A DNA stretch of 64,000 bases from RUG11462 sp045539315 (GTDB taxonomy: Bacteria > Bacillota > Clostridia > Oscillospirales > Acutalibacteraceae). The position numbers and the translations under genes are program-made. A model generated the notes under the pieces. That model did no database searches, had not been told where the DNA came from, and was given only the letters and a program-made list of their open reading frames with translations. Positions 16,606 to 27,200 of this stretch are shown here, one piece after another; position 1 is the first letter of the stretch, and each line of letters opens with the position of its first letter. The DNA lies in NCBI GenBank assembly GCA_045539315.1, contig JAZQFC010000039.1, forward strand, positions 68,979 through 132,978. The letters run 5' to 3'.

Positions 16606-16635
16606 AAAAATCGGGCATTTTTAATGCCCGATTTT
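16606..16635 (+). terminator. rho-independent terminator of the tar-like operon
   Basis: AAATCGGGCATT/AATGCCCGATTT stem followed by T-rich DNA, just after the tarJ stop. Confidence 0.9.
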
Positions 16636-16809
16636 GTAGTGTTTGTAGAAAATAAAAATAAATCATTTTGTATCTTGAAAAAAAGCGTATAAAATGAGAT
16701 AATGTAATTGTACAATGATAATTTTTTAACAAAATCTTTAATTAGCACCTAAACAATTGCAGGAAAGCAGTTGTTAAAAATAAAAAAATTACTTTAAGGG
16801 GACAAAAAA

Positions 16810-17775
16810 ATGAATTTTCACGGAAAAGACATTAAAATTTTTGCTTGCAACTCAAACTTACCTGTTGCAAAACAAATGGCTGACCGTTTAGGTCTTAAAC
16901 TCGGTCAAGCAGATGTAAAACACTTCTCTGATGGCGAGATTGCAGTTTCTATTAACGAATCAGTTCGTGGTTCTGACGTATTTATCGTTCAGTCAACTTG
17001 CGCGCCTGTTAATGACAATCTTATGGAATTGCTCATTATGATTGACGCTATGAAACGTGCTTCTGCAGGTAGAATTACTGCAGTTATTCCTTACTTTGGC
17101 TATGCTCGTCAAGACAGAAAAGCAAAAGCAAGAGACCCAATTAGTGCTAAACTTTGCGCTGATATTCTTACAACTTCAGGCGCTGACAGAGTTCTTACTA
17201 TGGACCTTCACGCTGCTCAAATTCAAGGTTTCTTCAACATTCCACTTGACCATCTTTTAGGCGTGCCAATTCTTGCCCCTTATTTTGATAAAAAATACGC
17301 TCACAACAAAGAAGACGATATTGTTGTGGTTTCACCTGACTTGGGTTCAGTTACTCGTGCTCGTAACTTTGCTGCTCGTATTGACGCTCCACTTGCTATT
17401 ATTGACAAACGTCGTCAAAGAGCAAATGTTTGTGAAGTTATGAATATTATCGGTGATGTTAAGGGTAAAAAATGTATCATCGTTGACGATATGATAGATA
17501 CTGCAGGTACTCTTTGCAACGCTGCTAAAGCAATTGTTGAAATCGGTGGCGCTTTAGAAGTTTCTGCTTGTGCTACTCACGGTGTATTATCAGGCCCTGC
17601 TATTGAAAGAATTAACAACTCTGTATTAAAAGAAATTGTATTGCTTGATACTATTCCATTGAGTGATAGCAAAAAATGTGATAAAATCACAATGCTTCCT
17701 GTTGCACCTGTATTTGCAGAAGCAATTGAAAGAATTTATACTGACAAACCAATGTCAGCAATGTTTGGTTGGTAA
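16810..17775 (+). CDS. prs: ribose-phosphate pyrophosphokinase (PRPP synthetase)
   Basis: 321 residues, standard class I length. Conserved blocks: FSDGEIAVSINESVRGSDVF, GYARQDRKAKARDPISAKL, DLHAAQIQGFF, VSPDLGSVTRARNFA and the PRPP loop CIIVDDMIDTAGTLC. It makes PRPP from ribose-5-phosphate and ATP for nucleotide, histidine, tryptophan and NAD synthesis. Ribosome-binding site AAGGGGA. The 175 bases ahead are AT-rich without a recognised riboswitch. Confidence 0.97.
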   Translation: MNFHGKDIKIFACNSNLPVAKQMADRLGLKLGQADVKHFSDGEIAVSINESVRGSDVFIVQSTCAPVNDNLMELLIMIDAMKRASAGRITAVIPYFGYARQDRKAKARDPISAKLCADILTTSGADRVLTMDLHAAQIQGFFNIPLDHLLGVPILAPYFDKKYAHNKEDDIVVVSPDLGSVTRARNFAARIDAPLAIIDKRRQRANVCEVMNIIGDVKGKKCIIVDDMIDTAGTLCNAAKAIVEIGGALEVSACATHGVLSGPAIERINNSVLKEIVLLDTIPLSDSKKCDKITMLPVAPVFAEAIERIYTDKPMSAMFGW

Positions 17776-17786
17776 AATACATAATC

Positions 17787-17820
17787 AAGGCCACACTCAT
17801 CTTTTAGAGTGTGGCTTTTT
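17787..17820 (+). terminator. rho-independent terminator after prs
   Basis: GCCACACTC/GAGTGTGGC stem followed by five T's. Confidence 0.92.
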
Positions 17821-17837
17821 AAAAAGAAAGGTGTTTT

Positions 17838-18548
17838 ATGAGTAACACAACGCTAAAAATTATTGCTTGTGTATCTATGCTTATTGACCATATCGGCTAT
17901 ATACTTTTTCCTGACGTTTTTATGCTTCGTTGTATAGGCAGAATTGCAATGCCGATTTTTGCTTTTTTCATCGGTCAGGGTTGTAGATATACTAAAAACA
18001 AAATTAGATATTTTAGTCAAATTTTTCTGCTAGGCATATTTTGTCAGATTTTCGCTGTTGCAAATGATTTGATAACAGGAAATTTCGATGAATTTTACGG
18101 AAACATTCTTTTAACATTCTCAATGTCTATTGTGATTTGTTTTGCATATATTCATCTTGAAAACGCGTATAAAGATAAACAACCACTTTTAAAACCTGGC
18201 GCTTTGTTTGTGCTTTGTGTTTTAGGCGCTTACTGTATTTTAAGATTTACCGATAATGTTTTTGGAATTCCTTTTCATGTTGATTATGGAATGCGCGGTG
18301 TTTTATTGCCACTTTGCGCTTGTGCTTTTACTAAAAAGAGTAATATGATTTGCGCTTTTTCAATAGGACTTTTGCTTCCTATGATAATGCAAGGCAAAAA
18401 CATTTATTACATTTTATTCGCAGCGTTATCACTTGTGCTTTTATATTTTTACAACGGAAATTACGGAAACAAAAAGTTAAAATATCTATTTTATGTTTTC
18501 TATCCATTACACCTTGGAATTTTACATTTAATAAGTTTAGCAATATAA
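17838..18548 (+). CDS. TraX family multi-pass membrane protein
   Basis: 236 residues with about seven hydrophobic segments. The N-terminus LKIIACVSMLIDHIGYILFP and RCIGRIAMPIFAFFIGQGCRYTKN is the family signature of TraX-like proteins, which are related to membrane acyltransferases (TraX acetylates F pilin). In chromosomal Clostridia homologues the substrate is unknown; acylation of a surface glycan or lipid is a guess. Ribosome-binding site AAAGGTG. Confidence 0.85.
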   Translation: MSNTTLKIIACVSMLIDHIGYILFPDVFMLRCIGRIAMPIFAFFIGQGCRYTKNKIRYFSQIFLLGIFCQIFAVANDLITGNFDEFYGNILLTFSMSIVICFAYIHLENAYKDKQPLLKPGALFVLCVLGAYCILRFTDNVFGIPFHVDYGMRGVLLPLCACAFTKKSNMICAFSIGLLLPMIMQGKNIYYILFAALSLVLLYFYNGNYGNKKLKYLFYVFYPLHLGILHLISLAI

Positions 18549-18573
18549 AAAGCCACCAAAACGGTGGCTTTTT
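18547..18573. terminator. bidirectional rho-independent terminator
   Basis: AAAAGCCACC/GGTGGCTTTT stem between convergent genes. Confidence 0.92.
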
Positions 18574-18575
18574 AT

Positions 18576-19322
18576 TTATAATTTTAATGATTTTAAGTAA
18601 TCTATAATTTCTTTTGCATCATCCATTGCTTTGTCTTCACTTGTTTCGTGTTCAACAATATAATGAACAACGCCCATTTTATCGCCTGCTTTGATTACTG
18701 ATTTCAAATCAACAGGTCCTTTATCAAATAGCACATCAGTTTTTTCGCCATCTACATTTTCAATTTGTCTTAAATGCAAAGCGATAACTCTGCCCGCATA
18801 TTTTCTAATATAATCTTCAGGGTTTTCACCAATAAAACCTACCCAACCAACATCAAGTTCTAATAAAAGCAATGGGTCGGCGCCTTCCATAAACTTATCT
18901 AAAATATTACCGTTTTCATCTTTTCTTTCAAGTTCCCAAGCGTGATTATGATAAGCGAATTGAAATCCCTGCATTAAACAATTTTCGGCTATTTTCAAAA
19001 TATTAGCGATTACTATTTGTTCATCTTCTTTAGTTTCTACATTTATCCAAGGGCAAACAACAAGGTCACAACCACAGGCTTTCAATATTTCTAAATGATA
19101 ATCAAGATTATTTAAACACTCTTCATAAGAAAGATGCGCCGAAACTGCCTCAAGACCGAGATAATTTAAAAACTCTGCTAACTCTTCTGGTGCATAACCA
19201 CCATAGTTACCACAGAATTCTACACCATCATAACCCATTTCGGCTACTCTTTTTAAAGTACCTTCAAAATCTTCTTCCAGCGCCTTTCTTACTGAATAAA
19301 GTTGCAATGAATACTTTTTCAT
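18576..19322 (-). CDS. sugar phosphate isomerase/epimerase (TIM barrel), monocistronic
   Basis: 248 residues beginning MKKYSLQLYSVRKALEEDFEGTLKRVAEMGYDGVEFCG, the first strand-helix of the xylose-isomerase-like family; FAYHNHAWELE, LLELDVGWVGFIGENP and ALHLRQIENVDG carry the metal-site residues. It resembles the protein at 617-1363. Ribosome-binding site GGGGTG. It is divergent from the esterase gene at 19423. Likely sugar epimerase or isomerase; substrate unknown. Confidence 0.87.
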   Translation of the reverse strand: MKKYSLQLYSVRKALEEDFEGTLKRVAEMGYDGVEFCGNYGGYAPEELAEFLNYLGLEAVSAHLSYEECLNNLDYHLEILKACGCDLVVCPWINVETKEDEQIVIANILKIAENCLMQGFQFAYHNHAWELERKDENGNILDKFMEGADPLLLLELDVGWVGFIGENPEDYIRKYAGRVIALHLRQIENVDGEKTDVLFDKGPVDLKSVIKAGDKMGVVHYIVEHETSEDKAMDDAKEIIDYLKSLKL

Positions 19323-19422
19323 AAAAACACCCCATTTTTATATTTTTTGTATTTACTAAATTCAAAAAATAGTGTATAATTTATATTAACTTATATCTTG
19401 TAAATTGTAAAGGGGTATTTTA

Positions 19423-20184
19423 ATGAAAATTTATGAAAATGTTCCGTATTTAAAAGAAGAAAGTAACCAATATCCCATGATAGAAGAATTTTTGCTTCCT
19501 GGCGAAAACAATCCTTGTATTATCGTTTGTCCAGGTGGTGGATATTGGGGTCTTGCAGAGCACGAGAGATATGTTGAAACATTTAAAAATATGGGGCTCT
19601 CTGTTTTTGTGCTTACTTACAGATGTTGTCCTTATTCTTACCCTTGCCAAATGCTTGATATTCAGCGCGCCATTAAATTCGTGCGTTTTAATGCTAAAAA
19701 ATTCGGCATTAACCCTAACAAAGTGCTTGTTGCAGGGTCATCTGCAGGTGGGCATTTAGCCGTATCTGCTTGTTGCCACTTTGAAACAGTTGAACCTATT
19801 GGCGATGAAATTGATAAAATGTCTGCTCGTCCTGATGGTGGTATTCTTTGCTACCCTGTTGTATCATTAACCGAATTTACTCATCAGGATTCTAGCAACA
19901 ATTTTAGCGGCTATAACGATGAAATTAGAGAAAAATATTCAATTCAAAAGCACGTGCATAAAAATATGCCTCCTCTTTTTGTTTGGCATACTTTAGAGGA
20001 CCAAACAGTTGATGTTAGAAATGTTTTAACACTTGCAACTGCCTGTAAAGTGCAAGGCGCAGATATTGAACTTCATATTTTTACAAAAGGTTGTCACGGG
20101 TTAGGCGTTGCAAATGATAACCAAAATGTTCATCAATGGGTTGGGCTTTGCAAAAACTGGCTTGAAACAAATAATTTTATATAA
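19423..20184 (+). CDS. alpha/beta-hydrolase esterase (acetyl-esterase-like)
   Basis: 253 residues. CIIVCPGGGYWGLAEHE holds the oxyanion-hole GGG motif, VLVAGSSAGGHLA is the nucleophile elbow with the catalytic Ser, ACC follows it, and LEDQTVDVRN and GCHGLG supply the catalytic Asp and His. There is no signal peptide, so it acts inside the cell. Relatives remove acetyl or other ester groups from (oligo)saccharides such as acetylated xylo-oligosaccharides. Start supported by AAAGGGG. A promoter-like TATAAT lies at 19375-19380. Confidence 0.88.
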   Translation: MKIYENVPYLKEESNQYPMIEEFLLPGENNPCIIVCPGGGYWGLAEHERYVETFKNMGLSVFVLTYRCCPYSYPCQMLDIQRAIKFVRFNAKKFGINPNKVLVAGSSAGGHLAVSACCHFETVEPIGDEIDKMSARPDGGILCYPVVSLTEFTHQDSSNNFSGYNDEIREKYSIQKHVHKNMPPLFVWHTLEDQTVDVRNVLTLATACKVQGADIELHIFTKGCHGLGVANDNQNVHQWVGLCKNWLETNNFI

Positions 20185-20198
20185 AGGGCAGAAAAACT

Positions 20199-22577
20199 TT
20201 GGATTTAATTAAACTAAAAAGAGATTTAATAAGAAAAGAATTTGGAAGAATGAATGATATGCAATTTGAGGCCGTTGTTAATGTTAACGGTCCTCTTTTG
20301 GTGCTAGCGGGTGCGGGAAGTGGTAAAACAACTGTGCTTGTTAACCGAATTGCTTATCTTATAAAATACGGCAACTCTTATTTAAAAGATTACGAGCCTT
20401 ATTTAGATGAAACTGATATTGCCGAAATCTGCGATTATATTGACGGTGTAACTGAAACTGCGCCTGAAATCCCTGCGCTTACGCTCGGCGCGCCAAAACC
20501 TTGGAATATTCTTGCGATTACTTTTACAAACAAAGCGGCAAACGAGTTAAAAGAACGTCTTCAAGCAAAAATCACCCAAGGCGGCGACAAAATAAACGCC
20601 GGCACTTTTCACTCGATTTGCGGTAAGATTTTAAGAATAGATGGCGAAAAATTAGGTTATACTTCAAACTACACTATTTATGACTCTAACGATACAATTA
20701 GAGTTATAAAAGAGTGCCAGAAAAAACTTAATATTGATGATAAAATGCTTTCTTACAAAATAATTCGCAATGAGATAAGTAAAGCTAAAGACTCGCTTAT
20801 TTCCCCTGAAGAATTTGAAGAAACAGTAGGCTATGATTTTCGTCAAAAACAAATTGCCGAGGTTTATAAACTTTATCAAAAAACATTAAAGCAAAGTGAC
20901 GCAATGGATTTTGATGATATGATTGCAAACACGGTTAAACTTTTTGAAGAAAATCCTGATGTATTAGAAAAATATCAAGAAAAATATAAATACATTGTTG
21001 TTGACGAGTATCAGGACACAAACCACGCTCAATATATGCTTGTGAAACTGCTTTCTGAACGCTATGAAAACATCTGTGTTGTTGGTGACGATGACCAGTC
21101 TATTTACAAGTTCCGTGGCGCGACTATTGAAAACATTTTGAGTTTTGAAGAGCAGTATAAAAACGCTAAAACTATTCGTCTTGAACAAAATTACCGTTCA
21201 ACTAACAACATTTTAAACGCTGCAAACTCGGTTATTACAAACAACAAAGGGCGAAAGGGTAAAAATCTTTGGTCTGAAAATGGCGAGGGCGATAAAATTA
21301 TTGCTCATACTTCAAACTCTGAAAACGATGAGGCAAAATTCATTGCCGAAACTATTTTAGAAAATGTTAGCAAAGGAATGAAATTTTCTGACCACGCAAT
21401 TCTTTATAGAATGAACGCGCAGTCAAGCACTATTGAAAATGTTTTTTCTCGTTCCGGTATTGCTTATGTGGTTTATGGTGGGCTTAAATTCTACGATAGA
21501 AAAGAAATCAAAGATGTTCTTTCTTATTTGCAATTTATTGCAAACCCTAATGACGATTTGCGTCTTAAACGAATTATAAACGAGCCAAAAAGAGGCATTG
21601 GCGACACCACTGTGAATAACGCTGGGGAAATTGCCGAACTGAATGGAATTTCGCTTTATGAAGTGTTTAAAAACGCAAAAAAATATGAAAAACTTTCTCG
21701 AAGCGCTGAAAAATTAAAAGTTTTTTGCGAAACGCTTGAGCCGATTATTAAAAAGGCAAATAGCACTTTGCCATCTGAAATTTTAACAGAAGTTTTAGAA
21801 AAATCAGGCTATCTTGCGGCTTTGAAATCGCAAGGCGCAGAGGAGCAAGATAGAGTTGATAATGTTAACGAACTTATCACCGCGATAATGCACTATGAAC
21901 AAGAAAACGAGGCTCCTTCGCTTAACGAATACTTGCAAGAAGTGGCGCTTATTACCGATATTGATAATATGGACGAAACGCAAGACAAGGTTGTTCTTAT
22001 GACGCTTCACTCGGCAAAAGGTCTTGAATTTCCTGTTGTTTTCCTTGCCGGTATGGAAGAAGGCATTTTCCCTGGCACTCGCGTTATGTTTGCTCCGCCT
22101 GAAGAAGTTGAAGAAGAACGCAGACTAGCCTATGTTGGCATTACCAGAGCAAAAACAAAACTTTATTTAACAAATGCCAGAAAGAGAATTTTATTCGGTA
22201 GCATTTCGGCAAACAAACCTTCAAGATTTATCAACGAAATCAAGGCAGATTTTGTTGATTTTGAAGAAGAAGAAAATCCGTTTATTTCTTCGGCTTCGTT
22301 TAATACTACGCAAAGTTCATTCGGCTCTAACTCTTCTCCATTTGGCAGAAGTCCTTTTGCAAAGCAAAGCAGTTCTTCATTTAAAAGCAACTCTTTTGCT
22401 AACAAACCAAAACCGGTTTCTTTTTCTGTTGGTCAAAGAGTTTCGCATAAAGTTTTCGGCGAGGGTATGGTTGTAAAAGCAACACCTATGGGCAACGATA
22501 CTATGCTTGAAATTTCTTTTGACACAGTTGGCACTAAAAAAGTTATGGCTAACTTTGCAAAAATAGAAAAAATATAA
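20199..22577 (+). CDS. pcrA: PcrA/UvrD-type superfamily 1 DNA helicase
   Basis: 792 residues with a TTG start after AAAGGG. SF1 helicase motifs in order: Q-motif MNDMQFEAV, Walker A LAGAGSGKTTVL (about residue 35), Ia ILAITFTNKAANELKERL, II (VVDEYQDTN), III VGDDDQSIYKFRGA, IV RLEQNYRST, V VLMTLHSAKGLEFPVVFLAGMEEG, VI EERRLAYVGITRAK. The C-terminus has a Ser/Phe/Asn-rich linker and a PcrA-type SH3-like tail (VGQRVSHKVFGEGMVV) that binds RNA polymerase in other Firmicutes. Role: repair, replication-fork and transcription-coupled processes. It starts 14 bases after the esterase stop. Confidence 0.95.
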   Translation: MDLIKLKRDLIRKEFGRMNDMQFEAVVNVNGPLLVLAGAGSGKTTVLVNRIAYLIKYGNSYLKDYEPYLDETDIAEICDYIDGVTETAPEIPALTLGAPKPWNILAITFTNKAANELKERLQAKITQGGDKINAGTFHSICGKILRIDGEKLGYTSNYTIYDSNDTIRVIKECQKKLNIDDKMLSYKIIRNEISKAKDSLISPEEFEETVGYDFRQKQIAEVYKLYQKTLKQSDAMDFDDMIANTVKLFEENPDVLEKYQEKYKYIVVDEYQDTNHAQYMLVKLLSERYENICVVGDDDQSIYKFRGATIENILSFEEQYKNAKTIRLEQNYRSTNNILNAANSVITNNKGRKGKNLWSENGEGDKIIAHTSNSENDEAKFIAETILENVSKGMKFSDHAILYRMNAQSSTIENVFSRSGIAYVVYGGLKFYDRKEIKDVLSYLQFIANPNDDLRLKRIINEPKRGIGDTTVNNAGEIAELNGISLYEVFKNAKKYEKLSRSAEKLKVFCETLEPIIKKANSTLPSEILTEVLEKSGYLAALKSQGAEEQDRVDNVNELITAIMHYEQENEAPSLNEYLQEVALITDIDNMDETQDKVVLMTLHSAKGLEFPVVFLAGMEEGIFPGTRVMFAPPEEVEEERRLAYVGITRAKTKLYLTNARKRILFGSISANKPSRFINEIKADFVDFEEEENPFISSASFNTTQSSFGSNSSPFGRSPFAKQSSSSFKSNSFANKPKPVSFSVGQRVSHKVFGEGMVVKATPMGNDTMLEISFDTVGTKKVMANFAKIEKI

Positions 22578-22578
22578 T

Positions 22579-22607
22579 TAAAAAGGCTCGTTTTAAACGA
22601 GCCTTTT
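22579..22607. terminator. bidirectional rho-independent terminator
   Basis: AAAAGGCTCGTTT/AAACGAGCCTTTT stem between convergent genes. Confidence 0.92.
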
Positions 22608-22609
22608 AG

Positions 22610-23218
22610 TTATTTTATTGGTTCAAAATCTGACGCAGGGTGTTTGCAAAGCGGACAGATAAAATCATCAGGCAATGTTTCGCCCTCGTAAATATAACCA
22701 CAAATTTTACAAACAAAACCTTTTTCAGATTTTACTTGTGGTTTTGGTTTTATATTATCAAAATAATACTGATAAGTTACAGATGGGTTTTCTGATAAAA
22801 TTTGCGCGGCTTGAACTTCGGCAAAAAATACTGTATGTGTACCTAAATCAACCGATTTTATAACCTTTGCGCTAATATAAGCATTTGCATATTTATTAAG
22901 ATAAAATATGCCGTTATCAGCGTAAGCCACATCTGAAAAGTATGCTAATTTATCGGTATCTCTGCCACTTTTAAAACCAAACTGCTCAAAAACAGTAAAC
23001 GGCACAGTAGTATCAAGCACAGAAATATTAAACTCCCCTGTTTTTTTGATAATCTCGGTAGTATAGTTTGAATTATTAACCGCAACTTGAATTACAAGAG
23101 GTGAATCGGTTACTTGCATAGCAGTATTTATAATGCAACCGTTTTGCTTATCCCCATTGCAAGAAAGAACAAACAAGCCATAACTCAATTTAAAAAGCGC
23201 ATTTTTATCTAAATTCAT
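22610..23218 (-). CDS. flavin reductase-like protein fused to rubredoxin
   Basis: 202 residues from the ATG at 23218; a TTG at 23227 is rejected because it leaves no gap after GAGGAG. Residues 1-160 are a flavin-reductase/flavoredoxin split-barrel domain (LSYGLFVLSCNGDKQNGCIINTAMQVTDSP). Residues about 168-202 form a rubredoxin-type domain with two Cys pairs, CKICGYIYEG and CPLCKHPASDF, binding one iron. The fusion passes electrons between FMN and iron, and in anaerobes belongs to oxygen or peroxide defence or High-Mr rubredoxin-like systems. It is transcribed alone. Confidence 0.92.
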   Translation of the reverse strand: MNLDKNALFKLSYGLFVLSCNGDKQNGCIINTAMQVTDSPLVIQVAVNNSNYTTEIIKKTGEFNISVLDTTVPFTVFEQFGFKSGRDTDKLAYFSDVAYADNGIFYLNKYANAYISAKVIKSVDLGTHTVFFAEVQAAQILSENPSVTYQYYFDNIKPKPQVKSEKGFVCKICGYIYEGETLPDDFICPLCKHPASDFEPIK

Positions 23219-23302
23219 CAAAATCAACTCCTCGAATTTATTCTACCACTTTTAATTGTTATTGTCAAAACAAAATATTATTCATAAATTGCATTAAAAA
23301 CA

Positions 23303-23331
23303 TTGATTTTTTTTGAAAGTTGGTCTATAAT
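23303..23331 (+). promoter_or_regulatory. promoter of fba
   Basis: TTGATT (23303-23308), 17 bases, TATAAT (23326-23331), 36 bases before the start codon. Confidence 0.7.
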
Positions 23332-23367
23332 ATATCTATCAATTAAAATTTTTGGAGGACAAACAAA

Positions 23368-24231
23368 ATGTTAGTTTCAGCAAAAGATATGTTGAACAAG
23401 GCTAAAGCCGGCAAATATGCTGTTGGCCAATTCAACATCAACAACCTTGAATGGACAAAAGCCATTCTCTTAACCGCAGAGGAATTAAAATCTCCTGTTA
23501 TCCTTGGTGTATCTGAAGGTGCAGGTAAATATATGTGTGGTTACAAAACCGTTGTAGGTATGGTTAACGGTATGATTGATGAACTCGGCATTACTGTTCC
23601 TGTTGCTCTTCATCTTGACCATGGTTCATATGAAGGCGCAAAGGCTTGTATTGAAGCAGGCTTCTCATCTGTAATGTTTGATGGTTCACATTACCCAATT
23701 GAAGAAAACTTGGCAAAAACTAAAGAATTAGTTGAAACTTGTGAAAAACTCGGTCTTTCTCTTGAGGCTGAAGTTGGCGCTATCGGTGGTGAAGAAGATG
23801 GCGTTGTAGGTAGCGGTGAAGTTGCAGACCCTGAAGAATGCAAAATGATTGCTGACCTCGGCGTTACAATGCTCGCTGCTGGTATCGGTAATATTCACGG
23901 TAAATATCCTGAAAACTGGGCAGGTCTTAACTTTGAAGTTCTTGCTAAAATTCAAGAACTCACAGGTACTATGCCTCTCGTTCTTCACGGTGGTACAGGA
24001 ATCCCTGCTGATATGATTCAAAAAGCAATTTCTCTTGGTGTTTCAAAAATCAACGTTAACACAGAGTGTCAATTAGCATTCGCTGCTGCTACTCGTGAAT
24101 ATGTTGAAGCAGGTAAAGACTTGCAAGGCAAAGGCTTTGACCCTAGAAAACTTTTGGCACCTGGTTTTGATGCTATCAAAGCTACTGTTAAAGAGAAAAT
24201 GGAACTCTTCGGTTCAATCGGCAAAGCATAA
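23368..24231 (+). CDS. fba: class II fructose-1,6-bisphosphate aldolase
   Basis: 287 residues. Zinc-dependent class II aldolase motifs: GQFNINNLEW, ALHLDHGS (catalytic Asp and zinc His), EAEVGAIGGEEDGV, GNIHGKYPEN, LVLHGGTGIP and KINVNTEC. It splits fructose-1,6-bisphosphate in glycolysis; tagatose-bisphosphate aldolases have the same fold but the single-copy, strong-promoter setting fits FBA. GGAGG ribosome-binding site. Confidence 0.95.
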   Translation: MLVSAKDMLNKAKAGKYAVGQFNINNLEWTKAILLTAEELKSPVILGVSEGAGKYMCGYKTVVGMVNGMIDELGITVPVALHLDHGSYEGAKACIEAGFSSVMFDGSHYPIEENLAKTKELVETCEKLGLSLEAEVGAIGGEEDGVVGSGEVADPEECKMIADLGVTMLAAGIGNIHGKYPENWAGLNFEVLAKIQELTGTMPLVLHGGTGIPADMIQKAISLGVSKINVNTECQLAFAAATREYVEAGKDLQGKGFDPRKLLAPGFDAIKATVKEKMELFGSIGKA

Positions 24232-24248
24232 AATTTAATTTGTATTTT

Positions 24249-24282
24249 AAAAGGCTTGCCCCTTAAGGGGCAAGCCTTTTTT
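24249..24282. terminator. bidirectional rho-independent terminator
   Basis: AAAAGGCTTGCCCC/GGGGCAAGCCTTTT perfect stem with T-run between fba and the convergent surface-protein gene. Confidence 0.94.
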
Positions 24283-24283
24283 G

Positions 24284-27200
24284 CTATTTAACTTTTACTG
24301 TTTTTATTCCGGTCCAGTCAGAATAAGCCTTTTTAGAGCCTTGTTTCATAAAACCACGAACTTGTATTTTGTATTTAGCGCCTTTTTTAAATTTACCTAA
24401 ATTCCAAATTTCTGTTGTTTTTCTTGAAGTAACCGTCTTATATTTCCAATTACCTTTAATTTTATAACGAATTTGATAACCATAGGCGTATTTGTGAGTT
24501 GTTTTTACACTAATTATTCTATTTTTAGAAAAATAAGAAACTTTTGGCTTTTTGAGTTTTAGTTTAGGAATGCTGTGTTCTATGTAACTATCTTCATCTT
24601 CAAAACCACACTCTGAACAAACTAACCAATAGCATTCATACCCTTTATTAAAATAATCGCTTGGTGCATAATCTGATACCCATTCCCACGAATGCTCTAA
24701 TTTAGGGATAGTTGATACTTCTTTTTCGCCACAAAGTGTACATATTCCATACTCTGAACCCTCACTTTCACAAGTTGGCTCTGTTTCCACAATCCACTTA
24801 TCACAAATATGACCGTCAATATACTGATTACAAATGATTTTAAATGTATAAACTCGTTCTCCTGTAAAATTACCTTTACCTGTGTAAATAACTTTTACAA
24901 TGTTCCCTATTTTGATTTCACCTACAATCGACACTGTATAATCAATATCTTTAATTAATTTGTAATCTCCCATAGACATTGTATAGCGTGTTTCCAAGTT
25001 ATTTGCCGGATATTGCACTGCTTTTGTTTCAGGTGGCAAACCCCAACTATCAAAACTTTTCTTCTCTATCTCGAAAGTTTTAGTAACAGTTCCTGTATAA
25101 TTACCTTTGCCTTTAATCGTAATTGTTGCTGTACCTGCATTTAGATTATTTGAATATTTTACTGCATAGTCAGTTCCATTAATAAGTGTTGTAGAGCCAT
25201 CTTTTACTGTTACACTTGGTTTCTTTGCAGAACCCGAATATACGGTAGAAGAATACTTAACAGTAATCTCACAATCGGATATATTTGTCGGCAATACAAC
25301 ATCGAGTTTTGGTATAACTTCTGTTTCAATAATTTCATCACATACTGTACAATGTTTAACTCTCTCACCTGAATTTTCAGTAGTTGCAGGCTTTGTTACT
25401 ACCCAATCGCTTGATGGAGTGTGCGATGCTTTATTAACAATTTCTTGCTTTACCAAAACCTTATCACAAGTTGAACAATGCTTACCTTGTGTTAAACCTG
25501 TTTTGGTACAAGTCGGTGCTACTGCTTTATCAATAACTTCGGTGTGACCTAAAGCAGGAATTATTTCTTTGTTTTCTTCTTCACAAATCAAACAAGCACA
25601 AATCTTCTCACCTTTTTCTGTACAGGTCGCTTGCTCAATAATAGTCCAATCGCTATATTTATGGTTTTTGCAAACAATTTCAAATTCCTTTATTATTTTA
25701 CCTGTGTAATTGCCTTTACCAATAACTACAACACTAGCAGTTCCTACATCTGTATTATTTAAATATTCTACTGTATAATCAGTTCCTTTAACAAGTGTTG
25801 TAGAACCATCTTTTATTGTTATAGTAGGAGTTTTTTCTTTTCCTGTATAATCAGTAGTTGCATATTCAAGAGAAATATCGCAGTTTTCTAAATCCTTTTT
25901 TACATTTTCATATTCAACTATAAAACCACTATTTTTTAGCAAATAAAAATCAGAGCTTCCGCCTTCTGGCAAAATATCATTCCAAGTATAAGCCTCTTTA
26001 AAACCTGTTGCATGCTCATAATCGAAAGCCGAAATTTGGGCATATGATGATGTTATAGGCTCATTTGGTTCGTTTTCACCCCAGTTGTCATAAATCCATT
26101 CTTCACCGGTTACCCATTCGAATTCTGTTTCGGTAACTTTTTTAGCGCCAAGCCAGTAATTATTGCAAGTGCCATGTACTTGTATTAAGCAACCAACAAT
26201 TCCATTCTCGTGAGGACTTGTAATTGTAACAAGATGTCCGCCTTTCTCTTCCGCAAAAGTTTTTGCTTCTTCCCATGTTAAAAAACTATTATACAGAACA
26301 TACTTGTTATTTCCAGAAAACACATATCCTTGTTCTTCATAGTCTTCATATTCACAAATAAATCCTGAAACTTCAGCATAATAATCTGCTGATTTTAGGC
26401 GCGCATCATTCCATAGGCCTGATTCGGACCACATTTCTAAATAGTGTTCTCCAGAGCCGGCATTATCTGGCTGTGTTGACGCCCAATTGCTATATGTCAT
26501 ATTAGTGCCATCGCACCATTTCCAATCCCCCTCGGTTACCTCATCAGTAGCACCAAGAAAATATGTATCCTTATAACCTTTAATACTTTGATAAATACCT
26601 TCATTTTCAAAAGCAGAACTAATAGTTGCTAAATGACCACCTTTTGATTCACAATATTCTAATGCTTTATGGTAATCTAAATACTGGTCATAAATTTCAT
26701 ATGTATGGTTATTAAAAGTAACTGTTCTTTTGTTATTTTCTAAATCTGCAATGTGAGAAACATAAAAACTATGCTCGCTCACAACAACACTATTACCCGA
26801 TGTGCTTGTAGCTATAATAACAACTGTGTGTTTACCACTTTCTACCTTAGATAACTCTAAATCAACATCATATCCCACGTTTGTAAATGCGCAAATACTA
26901 CTATAAGCATTTTTAACATCTGTTCTTACAACATTTTCTATTTTAATCTCATTGCCATCATCTATTTTATATTTAAAAGAAACTTCTTTGCCTTTATTAC
27001 TAAAAGCCCAACCCCATAATCTTAAAACTTCATCATCATCGGTATAATAGCCGTTTTTATAAGATTTAGAGTCATCACAACAAATAATATCATCAACAGG
27101 AACATTACACCAAGTTGCTACACTAGTTGATTTTCCTGCTGCATCATAAGCATAAATATGAGTATAATAAATTCCGGTCTCATTATTATGATCTGAAGTT

